Assembly: GCF_900110955.1 (NCBI RefSeq)
Contig: NZ_FOFR01000004.1
Coordinates: 257,290 to 321,289 of the forward strand
DNA from: Lentzea xinjiangensis
GTDB taxonomy: Bacteria > Actinomycetota > Actinomycetes > Mycobacteriales > Pseudonocardiaceae
Reading direction: 5' to 3'
Length of the DNA: 64,000 nt
Shown here: piece by piece, positions 54,613-64,000 of the stretch
Layout of the letters: each line of letters begins with the position of its first letter
Numbering within the stretch: the first letter of the stretch is position 1
Made by a program: the position numbers and the translations under genes
Notes under the pieces: model-generated
The model's database searches: none
Told to the model about the DNA's origin: nothing
Seen by the model: only the letters and a program-made list of their open reading frames with translations

Positions 54613-56079
54613 GTGACCCGCAGTTACCAGATCCGCACGTTCGGTTGCCAGATGAACGTGCACGACTCCGAGCGGCTCGCCGGTCTACTGGAGGACGCTG
54701 GCTACGCGCGGGCCGCCGAGGACGAGCAGGCCGACGTCGTCGTCTTCAACACCTGTGCGGTCCGCGAGAACGCCGACAACAAGCTCTACGGCACGCTCGG
54801 CCACCTCGCCCCGCGGAAGGCGGCGAAGCCCGGCATGCAGATCGCCGTCGGCGGCTGCCTCGCGCAGAAGGACCGCAGCGAGATCGTCCGGCGGGCCCCG
54901 TGGGTGGACGTCGTGTTCGGCACGCACAACATCGGCTCGCTGCCGGTGCTGCTCGAACGCGCCCGCCACAACTCCGAGGCGCAGGTCGAGATCCTCGACG
55001 CGCTGGAGACGTTCCCGTCGTCGCTGCCGGCCGCCCGCGACTCCGCCTACTCCGGCTGGGTGTCGATCTCGGTGGGCTGCAACAACACGTGCACGTTCTG
55101 CATCGTGCCGTCCCTGCGCGGCAAGGAGAAGGACCGCCGCCCCGGTGACGTGCTCGCCGAGGTCCAGGCGCTCGTCGACGAGGGCGTGCTGGAGGTGACG
55201 CTGCTGGGGCAGAACGTCAACTCCTACGGCGTCGAGTTCGGCGACAGGTACGCGTTCGGCAAGCTGCTGCGCGCCTGCGGTGACATCGACGGGCTGGAGC
55301 GCGTGCGGTTCACCTCGCCGCACCCCAAGGACTTCACCGACGACGTCATCGCCGCCATGGCCGAGACGCCGAACGTGGTGCACAACCTGCACATGCCGCT
55401 GCAGTCCGGTTCGGACCGGGTGCTCAAGGCCATGCGCCGCTCGTACCGCACCGAGAAGTACCTGGGCATCATCGACAAGGTCCGCGCCGCCATGCCGGAC
55501 GCCGCGATCACCACGGACATCATCGTCGGCTTCCCCGGCGAGACCGAGGAGGACTTCCAGGGCACGCTCGACGTCGTGCGCCAGGCCCGGTTCTCCTCGG
55601 CGTTCACGTTCCAGTACTCGAAGCGCCCCGGCACCCCGGCCGCGGACCTGCCGGACCAGCTCCCCAAGGCCGTCGTGCAGGAGCGGTTCGACCGGCTCGT
55701 GGCGTTGCAGAACGAGATGACCCACTCGCTCAACCTCGAGCAGGTCGGCCGCACCGTCGAGGTCCTCGTGGCCACCGGTGAGGGCAAGCGCGACGCCGAG
55801 ACGCACCGCATGAGCGGCCGGGCCCGCGACGGACGCCTCGTGCACTTCACGCCCGGCGCGACCGCTCCCCGTCCCGGTGACGTCGTCGAGACGGTCGTCA
55901 CCTACGGGGCCCCGCACTACCTCGTCGCGGACGGCGAACCGCTGACGTGGCGCCGCACCAAGGCGGGCGACAGGTCGGAGGCGGGCATCAAGCCCAAGAC
56001 GGCGGGCGTCGGCCTCGGCCTGCCCTCGTTCGGCGCGCCCGCACCGCTCCCGGCGGTCTCGGGATGTGCCGCCCAGTGA
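54613..56079 (+). CDS. miaB: tRNA-2-methylthio-N6-dimethylallyladenosine synthase
   Basis: 488 residues. The UPF0004 domain has Cys in [15 protein letters not shown] and GGCLAQ for one 4Fe-4S cluster. The radical-SAM domain has [25 protein letters not shown] and [14 protein letters not shown] are characteristic, and a C-terminal TRAM domain ([14 protein letters not shown]) binds tRNA. It adds the methylthio group to i6A37. GTG 54613 follows AAAGG. The last bases overlap the next gene (GTGA), and miaA, the enzyme for the previous step, is 2.7 kb downstream. Confidence 0.95.
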   Translation: MTRSYQIRTFGCQMNVHDSERLAGLLEDAGYARAAEDEQADVVVFNTCAVRENADNKLYGTLGHLAPRKAAKPGMQIAVGGCLAQKDRSEIVRRAPWVDVVFGTHNIGSLPVLLERARHNSEAQVEILDALETFPSSLPAARDSAYSGWVSISVGCNNTCTFCIVPSLRGKEKDRRPGDVLAEVQALVDEGVLEVTLLGQNVNSYGVEFGDRYAFGKLLRACGDIDGLERVRFTSPHPKDFTDDVIAAMAETPNVVHNLHMPLQSGSDRVLKAMRRSYRTEKYLGIIDKVRAAMPDAAITTDIIVGFPGETEEDFQGTLDVVRQARFSSAFTFQYSKRPGTPAADLPDQLPKAVVQERFDRLVALQNEMTHSLNLEQVGRTVEVLVATGEGKRDAETHRMSGRARDGRLVHFTPGATAPRPGDVVETVVTYGAPHYLVADGEPLTWRRTKAGDRSEAGIKPKTAGVGLGLPSFGAPAPLPAVSGCAAQ

Positions 56080-56543
56080 GCGACGAGGAGTTCCTGCGCA
56101 AGGAGATCGACGCGGTGGAGCACCAGGCGGCCAAGCGCATCGACCCCGGCACCGGCGCGTTGACGATCTCCATCGCCGTGCTGGCGCTGCTGGTGTCGCT
56201 GATGCTGCCGTGGGTCGGGCAGCACTCGGGGCTGCGGGTCGTGCTCGGCGAGTCGGCGATGTTCCTGCCGCGGCTGTTCTCGTTCTTCGCGCTCGGCGTC
56301 GGCGTGCTCGGTTCCGGCGTCACGCTCGCGGTGCGGCGCTGGGGCCTCGCCTGGGTGTGCTCGCTGGGGCTGTTCGCGGGCTCGATCATCGGCGTGCTGT
56401 CGATCTGGACGCAGCAGACGACCACGAGCAACAAGACGATCGGGCCCGGCCCCGGCATCGGCCTGATCATCGCGGTGATCGCGGTGGTCGTCCTGCTGGT
56501 GAAGTGGGTGAAGATCGCGGCCTCGCGGCCGCCGCAGCTCTGA
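56076..56543 (+). CDS. Membrane protein, Rv2732c-like position
   Basis: 155 residues with a polar N-terminus ([27 protein letters not shown]) followed by four hydrophobic segments: [60 protein letters not shown] and [18 protein letters not shown]. The same place next to miaB in mycobacteria holds a conserved transmembrane protein. Function unknown. GTG 56076 overlaps the miaB stop; ATG 56064 is an alternative. Confidence 0.75.
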   Translation: MSDEEFLRKEIDAVEHQAAKRIDPGTGALTISIAVLALLVSLMLPWVGQHSGLRVVLGESAMFLPRLFSFFALGVGVLGSGVTLAVRRWGLAWVCSLGLFAGSIIGVLSIWTQQTTTSNKTIGPGPGIGLIIAVIAVVVLLVKWVKIAASRPPQL

Positions 56544-56547
56544 CAGC

Positions 56548-56585
56548 CCGAAGGCCCCTCCCCGCACCGGGGGAGGGGCCTTCGG
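56548..56585. terminator. Bidirectional terminator between the membrane-protein and DUF349 genes
   Basis: Perfect 16-bp stem (56548-56563 with 56570-56585), 6-base loop, between convergent genes. Confidence 0.82.
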
Positions 56586-56595
56586 CCTGTCCGGA

Positions 56596-57945
56596 CTAGC
56601 GGGTCGCGAGCGCCTGCTCGGCGGCGGCGAGCCACTCGCGCCACTGCGCCGCCTGCGCCTCGGCCTGCTCGGTGCGGCGCTTGTCGCCCGCGGCGCGGGC
56701 CTTCGCGGCCTGCGCCTCGAACTGCTCCACGCGCTCGCGGAACTGCGCCACGCGGGCCTCGGCCTCGGGGTCGGAGCGACGCCACTGCGCGTCGACCGCG
56801 CCGCGGACCCTCTCCTCGATCGTGCGCAGCCTGCCCTCGAGCTCGCGGATGCGCTCCCGCGGCACCTTGCCGATCGCGTCCCAGCGCTCCTGGATCTTGT
56901 AGAGCTGCTGGCGCGCGGTCTCCAGGTCGCCCGACGGGTCGATGGCCTCGGCCTCGGCGAGCAGCTCCTCCTTCAGCTTCGCGTTCGCCGTGAACTCGGC
57001 GTCACGCTCGCTGAACGCCTCGGAGCGCTTCTGGAAGAACGCGTCCTGCGCGGCGCGGAACCGCTGCCAGAGCGCGTCGTCGGCCTCCTTGGGCGCACGC
57101 CCGGCGGCCTTCCACTCGACCATCAGCTCCTTGTAGCGACCGGCCGTGGCGCCCCAGTCGTCGGAGTCGACGAGCTTCTCGGCCTCCTCGACGAGCGCCT
57201 GCTTGGAGGCCTTCGCCACCGAGCGCTGCCGGTCGAGGTCCGCGAAGTGCGAGCCGCGGCGGCGGTTGAACGCGTCCCTGGCCTTCGAGAACCGGCGCCA
57301 CAGCTGCTCGTCGGTCTTGCGGTCGACGCCGCGGATGGTCTTCCACTCGTCGAGGATCGCGCGCAGCCGGTCGCCCGCGACCTTCCACTGGGTCGACTCG
57401 TTCGCGATCGACTCGGCCTCCTCGACCAGCGCCTGCTTGCGCGCCACGGACTGGGCGCGGGCGGCCTCCTTGGCCTCCTTCGCCTTCTCCATGCCGGCCT
57501 CTGCCTGCTCCAGCACGTGCTCGACGCGGGCGGCCAGCGCCTTGAGGTCGCCGACCACGGCGGCCTCGGCCAGCTGCTCCTTGACGTGCTTCGCGCTGGT
57601 CAGGGCGTGCTTCGGGTCGCCGGCGCCGGACTGCAGCCGCGACACCAGCAACTCGACCTCGGTGCGGAGGTCGTCGAAGCGCCGCGCGAAGTGCGCGAGG
57701 CCCTCGACGGGCTCGCCCGCCTGCCACGACCCGACCGCGCGTTCGCCGTCCTCGGTCTTCACGTACACCGTGCCGTCGGCGTCCACGCGCCCCCAGCGCT
57801 CAGGGTGGTCCGACGCCACGGGGACGGCCGGAGGCGTCGCCTGCGCCGCGGTCTCCTTCGGCGTTTCCTCGACCCCGCCCTCGGCTGCACTCTCGACCGG
57901 GGCGGTCTCCGCCACGGCCTGCGGTGTGCTGTCCTGCTCCGACAT
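56596..57945 (-). CDS. DUF349 domain-containing protein
   Basis: 449 residues from ATG 57945, which has GGGAGGAA upstream. After an Ala/Glu/Pro-rich N-terminus (about 1-55) come several DUF349 helical repeats (EEAESIANESTQWKVAGDRLRAILDEWKTI; VDSDDWGATAGRYKELMVEWKAAGRAPKEADDALWQRFRAAQDAFF; similar later ones), then a long coiled coil rich in Arg, Glu and Ala to the end. It matches the mycobacterial Rv2731 position between the miaB and miaA blocks. Function unknown; no enzyme motif. Probably cytoplasmic and elongated. Confidence 0.85.
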   Translation of the reverse strand: MSEQDSTPQAVAETAPVESAAEGGVEETPKETAAQATPPAVPVASDHPERWGRVDADGTVYVKTEDGERAVGSWQAGEPVEGLAHFARRFDDLRTEVELLVSRLQSGAGDPKHALTSAKHVKEQLAEAAVVGDLKALAARVEHVLEQAEAGMEKAKEAKEAARAQSVARKQALVEEAESIANESTQWKVAGDRLRAILDEWKTIRGVDRKTDEQLWRRFSKARDAFNRRRGSHFADLDRQRSVAKASKQALVEEAEKLVDSDDWGATAGRYKELMVEWKAAGRAPKEADDALWQRFRAAQDAFFQKRSEAFSERDAEFTANAKLKEELLAEAEAIDPSGDLETARQQLYKIQERWDAIGKVPRERIRELEGRLRTIEERVRGAVDAQWRRSDPEAEARVAQFRERVEQFEAQAAKARAAGDKRRTEQAEAQAAQWREWLAAAEQALATR

Positions 57946-58115
57946 CGCCGGTTCCTCCCATCTGACGCCCGTGCCTGCCACGGGCGCCCCGCCAGCGGCG
58001 GGGCCGATGCAATACGGGCGCTGGAGGGTCTCCCGTCCCCAGTTCCCCGCGCGCATTCAAACAGGTCAGAGCTCGACTCGGTACTGGGAGTCCACGATAG
58101 GTAGCCTCGTTCGTC

Positions 58116-58796
58116 GTGATCACCCGTGCCGCAGTGGTGCCGCACCCGCCTCTCCTGGTGCCAGAACTCGTCGCGGGAGCCGTCGCCGAGACCGCGCCCG
58201 TGCGCGCCGCAACCCTTGCCGCGGCAGGGAAACTGCCTGGTCCGTGGGTGGCGGTGGCCGTGGACGGCAGTGGCCCGGCGACGTTCGTGCCACCGCTTTC
58301 TGGAACTTTTCTCGGGTTCGGCGTCGACGTGCCGGCGTCACTCGGGGGTGACCCGCCACCGCAGCCCCGCCTCCCGCTGCCCGTGCTGATCACCGCCTGG
58401 CTGCGCGAACACTGCGCGACGGAGGTGTCACGCGTCGAACTCGTCCCGCCCGACCTGACCCCCGCCGACTGCGTCTCGTTTGGACGACAGCTCGCCGCCG
58501 AGGACGCCGGCCTGCTGGTCCTCGGCGACGGCTCCACGCGCCACGGCCCGCGCTCGCCCGGCTCGAACGACGACCGTTCGGGTCCGTTCGACTCCCGCGT
58601 CCACGCCCTGCTGGCCGCCGCCGACGCCGGCGGCCTGCTCGACCTCGACCCCGAACTCGCCCGTGAGCTGGGCGCGCAGGGCCGTGCGGCGTGGCAGGTC
58701 CTCGCCGGCGTGCCCGGTCCGTGGCGCTGCTCGGGCGCCGAGTTCTTCGCACCGTTCGGCGTGGGTTACCACGTCGCAGTCTGGGAGCGCCCGTGA
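58116..58796 (+). CDS. Rv2728c-like protein (class III extradiol dioxygenase fold)
   Basis: 226 residues. It begins [21 protein letters not shown], with the His of class III extradiol dioxygenase-like (MEMO/LigB) folds, and contains [18 protein letters not shown] and [39 protein letters not shown]. The conserved Ala-rich protein next to miaA in mycobacteria has the same features. Whether it binds metal or has activity is unknown. GTG start at 58116; four-base overlap with miaA. Confidence 0.78.
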   Translation: MITRAAVVPHPPLLVPELVAGAVAETAPVRAATLAAAGKLPGPWVAVAVDGSGPATFVPPLSGTFLGFGVDVPASLGGDPPPQPRLPLPVLITAWLREHCATEVSRVELVPPDLTPADCVSFGRQLAAEDAGLLVLGDGSTRHGPRSPGSNDDRSGPFDSRVHALLAAADAGGLLDLDPELARELGAQGRAAWQVLAGVPGPWRCSGAEFFAPFGVGYHVAVWERP

Positions 58797-59713
58797 ACAC
58801 CCCCCGCATCGCCCCGATCGCCGTGGTCGGACCCACCGCGACCGGCAAGTCCGACCTGGCCGTCGCCCTCGCGGAGCGGTTCGGGGGAGAGGTCGTCAAC
58901 GCCGACGCCATGCAGCTCTACCGCGGCATGGACATCGGCACGGCGAAGATGCCCCTCGCCGAGCGCCGCGGTGTCCCGCACCACCTGTTCGACGTCCTCG
59001 ACGTCACCGAGACCGCGTCCGTGGCGGCCTACCAGCGCGAGGCGCGGGCCGTCGTCGAACGCCTGCTCGCCGCCGGGCGCCCGCCGGTCCTCGTCGGCGG
59101 CTCCGGCCTCTACGTGCAGGCCGTGCTCGACGACCTGAAGTTCCCCGGCACCGACGACGCGGTGCGGGCCCGGTTCGAGGCCGAGCTCGCGTCGGCCGGG
59201 CCCGAGGCGCTGCACCGGCGGCTGCGCGAGCTCGACCCGGCCGCCGCCATCGCGATCCTGCCGTCCAACGGCCGCCGCATCGTGCGCGCGCTGGAGGTCA
59301 TCGAGCTGACCGGCGAACCGTTCTCCGCGAACCTCCCCAAGCCCGGTCCTGCCCGCTACGGCACGGTCCAGATCGGCGTCGACCGCGAGGTGTCCGAACT
59401 GGACGCCCGCGTCGACTCGCGGGTGGACGCGATGTTCGCCGCCGGCCTGGAGGACGAGGTGCGCGCCCTGGTGCGGCTCGGTCTGCGCGAGGGCAGGACC
59501 GCGTCCCGCGCGCTCGGCTACCAGCAGGTGCTGTCCGCAATGGACGGCGCCTGCACGATCGACTTCGCCGCCGAGGAGACCAAGCGCGCCACCCGCCGGT
59601 TCGTGCGCAGGCAGCGGTCGTGGTTCCGGCGTGACCGGCGCATCACCTGGCTCGACGGCGCGCGGCCGGACCTCGTGGACGCCGCCGGTAGCCTGGTGCC
59701 GTGGAGTTCGTGA
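58793..59713 (+). CDS. miaA: tRNA dimethylallyltransferase
   Basis: 306 residues. The P-loop is [13 protein letters not shown], then [18 protein letters not shown] (Asp base), [38 protein letters not shown] and the C-terminal [17 protein letters not shown] that recognises tRNA. It transfers dimethylallyl to A37 of tRNAs reading UNN codons, making the substrate of MiaB. The GTG start overlaps the upstream stop by four bases, and its end overlaps dapF by 13 bases, so miaA-dapF expression is coupled. Confidence 0.96.
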   Translation: MNTPRIAPIAVVGPTATGKSDLAVALAERFGGEVVNADAMQLYRGMDIGTAKMPLAERRGVPHHLFDVLDVTETASVAAYQREARAVVERLLAAGRPPVLVGGSGLYVQAVLDDLKFPGTDDAVRARFEAELASAGPEALHRRLRELDPAAAIAILPSNGRRIVRALEVIELTGEPFSANLPKPGPARYGTVQIGVDREVSELDARVDSRVDAMFAAGLEDEVRALVRLGLREGRTASRALGYQQVLSAMDGACTIDFAAEETKRATRRFVRRQRSWFRRDRRITWLDGARPDLVDAAGSLVPWSS

Positions 59714-60495
59714 AGGGGCACGGCACGGAGAACGACTTCGTCGTCCTGCCCGACCTCGATGACCAGCTGGACCTGACCGTCGCGCGCGTCCAGGCGCTGT
59801 GCGACCGGCAGCGCGGCCTCGGCGCGGACGGCGTGCTGCGCGTCGTGCGGACGGACGGCAAGTGGTTCATGGACTACCGCAACGCCGACGGCTCCATCGC
59901 CGAGATGTGCGGCAACGGCCTGCGCGTCTTCGCCCGCTACCTCGTCGACGCCGGCCACCAGCGGCAGGGCGAGTTCGTCGTCGGCACGCGCGCGGGGGAC
60001 AGGACGGTCGTCACCCACCCGGACGGCTCGGTCACCAACGACATGGGCCCCGCGCGGGTCATGGGCACGTCCATCGCGGCGGTCGACGGCCAGGGCATCG
60101 GCGGGTTCGCGGTCGACGTCGGCAACCCGCACCTGGCGTGCGTCACCGAGGACCCGGTCGAGGGCTTCAGCCTCACCGCGCCACCCGGCTTCGACCCGGT
60201 GATGTTCCCGCACGGCGTCAACGTCGAGCTGATCAACGTCATCGGGCAGGACGCCCTGCGCATGCGCGTGTACGAACGCGGCGTCGGCGAGACCCGCTCG
60301 TGCGGCACCGGCACCGTCGCGTCCGTCGCCTCCTGGCTCGCCGGCCAGGGCCGCACGACCGGCTCCGCGACCGTCGACGTCCTCGGCGGCCAGGTCTTCG
60401 TGACCATCGAGCCGACGACGTCGACGCTCACCGGACCCGCCGTGCTCGTCGCGCGCGGCGAGCTCGACAAGTCCTGGTGGGACGCGCTCGCGTAA
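59701..60495 (+). CDS. dapF: Diaminopimelate epimerase
   Basis: 264 residues, two pseudo-symmetric halves. The two catalytic Cys lie in [14 protein letters not shown] and [27 protein letters not shown] opens the protein and GNPHLACV precedes the second half. It converts LL- to meso-diaminopimelate for lysine and peptidoglycan. GTG 59701 inside the end of miaA is taken as the start from family alignment; GTG 59710, in a GTGA overlap, would remove three residues and is possible. Ends tail-to-tail with the SMP-30 gene. Confidence 0.95.
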   Translation: MEFVKGHGTENDFVVLPDLDDQLDLTVARVQALCDRQRGLGADGVLRVVRTDGKWFMDYRNADGSIAEMCGNGLRVFARYLVDAGHQRQGEFVVGTRAGDRTVVTHPDGSVTNDMGPARVMGTSIAAVDGQGIGGFAVDVGNPHLACVTEDPVEGFSLTAPPGFDPVMFPHGVNVELINVIGQDALRMRVYERGVGETRSCGTGTVASVASWLAGQGRTTGSATVDVLGGQVFVTIEPTTSTLTGPAVLVARGELDKSWWDALA

Positions 60496-60510
60496 CCGGT
60501 GGGCCGGCCG

Positions 60511-61407
60511 TCAGCCCAGGTCGTAGACCTCGATCTTGCCGAGCCGCTCCGGCTTGACCACGGCCGGGTGCGAGTCGGGCGCCGTCAGGCACACGAGGTG
60601 GTCGTCGACGACCGCGACGGCGAAGCACGGCTGCGTCGTCTCCACCCGGTGCGTGACCGTGCCGCCCTCGGTCACCCGGAACGCCGCCGCCTGCAACGCC
60701 GGCGCCACCCACACCCCGTCGCCGTGCGCCGCGATGCCGTCCGGCACGATCCCGAACTCCCGCACATCGGCCCACACCCTGCGGTTTTGCAACGATCCGT
60801 TGCGGTCGACCGAAAACGAACTGAGCCGGAATGCAACGGTCTCGGCGACGACGAGGACGTTCCCGCTCGCCGACTCGCCCGTCGGATCGGGCAGCAGCGC
60901 CATGCCGTTCGGGAACTTGAGGTCCTCGGCCGCGACGCTGACGGACCCGTCGGGCCGGACGAGCGCGAGCGAGGCGCCCACCGGTTCGAACCCCGGTTCC
61001 ATCAGCCGTGCGACACCGACCTCCTCGATGAGCCCGTGCAGGTCGAAGCCGAAGTTGCCGACGTACGCGCGGCCCTCGGCGTCGACGAGCATGTCGTTGG
61101 CGTGGAACGTCGCGATGTGCGATATGTCGGCGTGGACGACGAGGTCGTCCCCTTCGAGCCGGCGCACCGTGCGGTCGAGCATCGACACGACGAGCAGACG
61201 CCCGTCCGGCAGCCAGCCGAGACCGGAGGGCTGGCCGTCGAAGGCGACGACGACCTCGTCGTCGCCCGTGGTCAGGTCGAGGGCGTGCACCTCGCCCGCG
61301 TAGAAGTCGGAGTAGTGCAGGCGGCCGTCGGGACCGTGCCTTGGTCCTTCGCCGAAGTGGAGACCGTCCCGCAGCACCGTCGTACGTGCTTGTTGTGCCT
61401 CAGCCAT
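60511..61407 (-). CDS. SMP-30/gluconolactonase/LRE family protein
   Basis: 298 residues forming a six-bladed propeller. LRDGLHFGEGPRHGPDGRLHYSD carries the N-terminal Glu metal ligand, with HANDMLVDAEGRAYVGNFGFD (Asn ligand), LKFPNGMALLPD and VPDGIAAHGDGVWVA (Asp ligand). It may hydrolyse a sugar lactone or related ester. Its first bases overlap the end of the MFS gene by 8, so the two are co-expressed from the promoter near 62650. Substrate unknown. Confidence 0.85.
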   Translation of the reverse strand: MAEAQQARTTVLRDGLHFGEGPRHGPDGRLHYSDFYAGEVHALDLTTGDDEVVVAFDGQPSGLGWLPDGRLLVVSMLDRTVRRLEGDDLVVHADISHIATFHANDMLVDAEGRAYVGNFGFDLHGLIEEVGVARLMEPGFEPVGASLALVRPDGSVSVAAEDLKFPNGMALLPDPTGESASGNVLVVAETVAFRLSSFSVDRNGSLQNRRVWADVREFGIVPDGIAAHGDGVWVAPALQAAAFRVTEGGTVTHRVETTQPCFAVAVVDDHLVCLTAPDSHPAVVKPERLGKIEVYDLG

Positions 61408-62641
61408 GGGCCTCGACGCTAGTGGCGGCCGGCAGGTCCCGCATAGACCGCAACGGCGAGAGCAGCAACCACACCATCCCGCCCACGGAGCCGACGACCG
61501 ACACCCACAGCGTCGGCACGATCCCGGACCAGGAGCCGAGCCCGCCGCCCAGCAGCGCGCCCAGCGGCGTCGCTCCCCACACGACCCAGCGGATCGAGGC
61601 GTTCATCCGCCCGAGCAGGTGGTCGGGGCAGATCGCCTGCCGGTAGCTCACCTGGCCGACGTTGTAGACGACGATCCCGAACGTGCTCACCGCCAGGCAC
61701 GCCATCGGCAGCACCAGGCCCCAGCCGCCGGACACGAACGGCAGCGCGAGGGTGAACGGCCAGGTCAGCACCGGGATGAGCCAGATCATCCTGGCCTGCC
61801 CGACGAGCAGGCCGATCCGGTGCGCGAACGCCGCGCCCAGCACCCCGCCCACGCCGCCCGCGCTGAGCACCAGGCCCGCGGTGCCCTCGCTCAGCCCGGC
61901 GACGTCGAGCAGGAAGAGGACCAGCACGGCGTTCTGGATGCCGTGGAAGAAGTTCGACGTGCCGGTGCAGGCCACGATCATGCGCAGGGTGACGTTGCCG
62001 AAGACGAACCGCAGCCCCTCCACGACCTCGCGGCGCAGGTGCGGGTCGGGGTGCCGGTCGGGCGCCGGCTCGGCCTTCTTGATCCGGACCAGGAAGAACG
62101 CCGAGGTCAGATAACCGATCCCGGTCGCGAGTACGCCGTTGGCCGCGCCGAGGAGCTGGGCCGCGTAGCCGCCGATCGCCGGCCCGGACACCTCCGCCAC
62201 CGAGAGGCTCGCCTGCAGCTTGGAGTTGCCCTCGACGAGCTGGTCACGACCGACCAGCGAGGGCAGGTACGACTGGTAGGCGACGTCGAAGAAGACGGTG
62301 CACACACCGACCGCCAGGCTCACGACGACGAGCTGCGGCAGCCCCAGCGCGCCCAGCCACCACGCGATCGGCACGCTCAGCACCAGCGCGGCGCGGGCGA
62401 CGTCCATCGCGATCATCAGCGGCTTGCGGCGCACCCGGTCCACCCACACGCCCGCGGGCAGGCCGATCAGGAGGAACGCGATCGTGCTCGCCGCCGCCAG
62501 CAGGCCCATCTCGAACGGTGTCGCGTTCAGCACACCGGCCGCGAGCAGCGGGATGACCGTCACACCGACGCTCGCGCCGAACTGGCTGATCGTGTCGCCG
62601 GCCCAGAGCCTGCGGAAGTCGGGATGCCCCCGGAGCGCCAT
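61400..62641 (-). CDS. MFS exporter (enterobactin-exporter/EntS-like type)
   Basis: 413 residues with about 12 helices. It begins LRGHPDFRRLWAGDTISQFGASVGVTVIPLLA, typical of the MFS_3 (EntS/macrolide-efflux) group. GLPAGVWVDRVRRKPLM is the loop 2-3 motif, and a short basic loop KKAEPAPDRHPDPHLRREV lies in the middle. Likely drug or siderophore export. It is divergent from an ArsR-type regulator across 55 bp holding a clear inverted repeat, so it is very probably repressed by that protein. Confidence 0.85.
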   Translation of the reverse strand: MALRGHPDFRRLWAGDTISQFGASVGVTVIPLLAAGVLNATPFEMGLLAAASTIAFLLIGLPAGVWVDRVRRKPLMIAMDVARAALVLSVPIAWWLGALGLPQLVVVSLAVGVCTVFFDVAYQSYLPSLVGRDQLVEGNSKLQASLSVAEVSGPAIGGYAAQLLGAANGVLATGIGYLTSAFFLVRIKKAEPAPDRHPDPHLRREVVEGLRFVFGNVTLRMIVACTGTSNFFHGIQNAVLVLFLLDVAGLSEGTAGLVLSAGGVGGVLGAAFAHRIGLLVGQARMIWLIPVLTWPFTLALPFVSGGWGLVLPMACLAVSTFGIVVYNVGQVSYRQAICPDHLLGRMNASIRWVVWGATPLGALLGGGLGSWSGIVPTLWVSVVGSVGGMVWLLLSPLRSMRDLPAATSVEAHG

Positions 62642-62659
62642 GCCGGCGAGTCTGCGCCG

Positions 62660-62683
62660 AGTGATTGGAAACTGTCAATCACT
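62660..62683. promoter_or_regulatory. Inverted-repeat operator between MFS and ArsR-type genes
   Basis: AGTGATTG and CAATCACT, perfect 8-bp arms 8 bases apart, centred in the divergent promoter region. The ATTG/CAAT arms fit ArsR-type repressors. Confidence 0.7.
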
Positions 62684-62696
62684 TACGCTGGGCCCC

Positions 62697-63197
62697 GTGG
62701 CACTCTCCAGGAAACGACGGCCGGCGACCCGGGAAGAAGCCGCGGCCCTCAGCTCTGACCTGCGGCTGCGGCTGATCCGGATGACGTTCGACCGCCCGCT
62801 CACCAACAAGGAGCTGGCGCGGCGGCTCGGCAAGGACCCGGCCACGACGCTGCACCACGTGCGAAAGCTCGTCGCCGCCGGTTTCCTCGAAGCGCTGCCC
62901 CCGCGCGCGGGAAACCGGGGCGCGAAAGAAATCCCCTATCGGTCGACAGGGCTGTCGTGGCAGCTCGACAACAGCGAAAATGTGGTCGCCGTCGGTGAGG
63001 CGATGTTGCACGCTTTCCTCGGCGAGGTTGCCGACATCGGGCTCGAGAACGTGGAGCAGAGCCGTCTGGTCGTCACCGTCGACCCCGAGGAACTAAAGCA
63101 GCGGCTCGCGTCGTTGATGGAAGAGCTGGCCGCGCAACCGGTCAGACCCGAAGTTCCCCGTGTGGCGATCTACCTCGCGGTGTATCCAGGGGACTGA
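62697..63197 (+). CDS. ArsR-type winged-helix regulator
   Basis: 166 residues from GTG 62697. The winged helix is SDLRLRLIRMTFDRPLTNKELARRLGKDPATTLHHVRKLVAAGFLEALPPR, followed by GAKEIPYRSTGLSW (wing) and a C-terminal helical part (AMLHAFLGEVADIGLENVEQS, DPEELKQRLASLMEELAAQP) that probably dimerises or binds ligand. No metal-binding Cys set is visible, so this is not a metal sensor. The neighbouring operator and MFS gene suggest a drug- or metabolite-responsive repressor. Confidence 0.85.
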   Translation: MALSRKRRPATREEAAALSSDLRLRLIRMTFDRPLTNKELARRLGKDPATTLHHVRKLVAAGFLEALPPRAGNRGAKEIPYRSTGLSWQLDNSENVVAVGEAMLHAFLGEVADIGLENVEQSRLVVTVDPEELKQRLASLMEELAAQPVRPEVPRVAIYLAVYPGD

Positions 63198-63222
63198 CGG
63201 TCCATGGGACGATGAAGGGCAA

Positions 63223-64000
63223 ATGACGGAAAACATCCAGAGCACAGAGTTCGACACCGACTGGGAAGACGACGACTTCTCGACCGGTGACTTCGAGCTC
63301 GCGGAACGCGCCGCACTGCGCCGTGTCGCCGGGTTGTCCACCGAGCTCGAGGACGTCACCGAGGTTGAGTACCGGCAGCTTCGCCTGGAGCGGGTCGTGC
63401 TCGTCGGGGTGTGGACCGAGGGCACGGCAGCCGACTCCGACGCCTCGATGGCCGAGCTCGCGCGCCTCGCCGAAACCGCGGGCTCCGAGGTGCTGGAGGG
63501 CGTCGTGCAGCGGCGCGACAAGCCGGACGCGGCGACGTACATCGGCTCGGGCAAGGTCTCCGAGCTGCGCGACGTGGTGCAGTCGACCGGCGCGGACACC
63601 GTGATCTGCGACGGCGAGCTCTCGCCTGGCCAGCTGCGCCAGCTCGAGGAGAAGCTCAAGGTCAAGGTCATCGACCGCACCGCGCTCATCCTGGACATCT
63701 TCGCGCAGCACGCGCGGAGCAAGGAGGGCAAGGCGCAGGTCGAGCTGGCCCAGCTGCAGTACCTCATGCCGCGGCTGCGCGGCTGGGGTGAGACGTTGTC
63801 GCGGCAGGCCGGTGGTCGGGCCGGCGGCGGCAACGGCGGTGTGGGTCTGCGCGGTCCCGGTGAGACGAAGATCGAGACGGACCGCCGCCGGATCCGCGCG
63901 CGCATCGCCAAGCTGCGCCGCGAGATCGCCGCGATCGGCGTCATCCGCGAGACCAAGCGGGGCCGCCGCACGGCGAACGAGATCCCGAGCGTCGCCATCG
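63223..64000 (+). CDS. hflX: GTPase HflX, N-terminal part (3' end outside window)
   Basis: 259 codons are visible from ATG 63223. An acidic N-terminus (TDWEDDDFSTGDFELAE) precedes the HflX domain: VGVWTEGTAADSDASMAELARLAETAGSEV, DAATYIGSGKVSEL, DTVICDGELSPGQLRQLEEKL, VIDRTALILDIFAQHARSKEGKAQVELAQL, the Gly-rich loop and GLRGPGETKIETDRRRIRARI. The G domain lies beyond the window. HflX binds 50S ribosomes and rescues stalled or hibernating ones. Position after miaA-dapF matches mycobacteria. Confidence 0.95.
   Translation, partial: MTENIQSTEFDTDWEDDDFSTGDFELAERAALRRVAGLSTELEDVTEVEYRQLRLERVVLVGVWTEGTAADSDASMAELARLAETAGSEVLEGVVQRRDKPDAATYIGSGKVSELRDVVQSTGADTVICDGELSPGQLRQLEEKLKVKVIDRTALILDIFAQHARSKEGKAQVELAQLQYLMPRLRGWGETLSRQAGGRAGGGNGGVGLRGPGETKIETDRRRIRARIAKLRREIAAIGVIRETKRGRRTANEIPSVAI

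Overview
The window is about 70% GC chromosomal DNA from a mycothiol- and lipomannan-type actinomycete. Gene content and order point to the order Pseudonocardiales (Lentzea, Saccharothrix, Actinosynnema or Amycolatopsis relatives); this placement is inference, since no rRNA gene is present. Genes are densely packed, often with 4-base ATGA or GTGA overlaps, and GTG starts are common. I found no tRNA, rRNA, CRISPR array, insertion sequence, prophage or large biosynthetic cluster. It looks like core and near-core chromosome with small accessory inserts.

Layout. 1-2 kb: end of a ROK glucokinase, then small conserved actinobacterial genes. 2.1-17.4 kb: a block whose content matches the mycobacterial Rv2182c-Rv2171 region (from memory of that genome): PlsC-type acyltransferase, 3'-5' exoribonuclease, class II DAHP synthase, PASTA-containing Ser/Thr kinase PknL, its DNA-binding partner Rv2175c, mannosyltransferase MptA, IdsA2-type prenyl synthase, MetF-like reductase and LppM. 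It is interrupted by a phosphofructokinase with a pyrophosphate-type active site, a frameshifted MMPL exporter and a DUF2891 gene. 17.5-25.5 kb: a DUF885 metallopeptidase, VOC and PhoD proteins, a LexA-boxed HEPN gene, YbaK and GNAT proteins, and a GntR regulator coupled to ACC deaminase. 25.5-33.5 kb: an Lhr-type helicase, a membrane-anchored Hsp70-like protein, an MFS transporter and DUF3046.

33.5-35.2 kb: recA-recX behind a LexA box, followed by about 0.7 kb without a convincing gene. 35.9-41.2 kb: an OhrR-like regulator with a secreted hydrolase, a secreted trypsin-like protease, a membrane protein, an RNA-repair cassette (RNA ligase overlapping an HD-phosphohydrolase/polynucleotide-kinase fusion) and a LuxR remnant. 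41.2-44 kb: Entner-Doudoroff genes eda and edd. 44.2-48 kb: a three-gene succinate dehydrogenase of the Sdh1 type. 48-54.6 kb: a gluABCD-type glutamate importer, divergent from a two-component system that ends against an orphan TAXI solute-binding lipoprotein. 54.6-64 kb: a second mycobacterial-type block (miaB, membrane protein, DUF349, Rv2728c-like, miaA, dapF, hflX) broken by an SMP-30 gene, an MFS exporter and an ArsR-type regulator.

The most interesting items are the RNA ligase/HD-Pnk cassette, the HEPN gene with a LexA box and leader hairpin, three intergenic copies of a related long palindrome, the Asp104/Lys124 phosphofructokinase next to a complete ED pair, the membrane Hsp70 fusion, and the MMPL frameshift.
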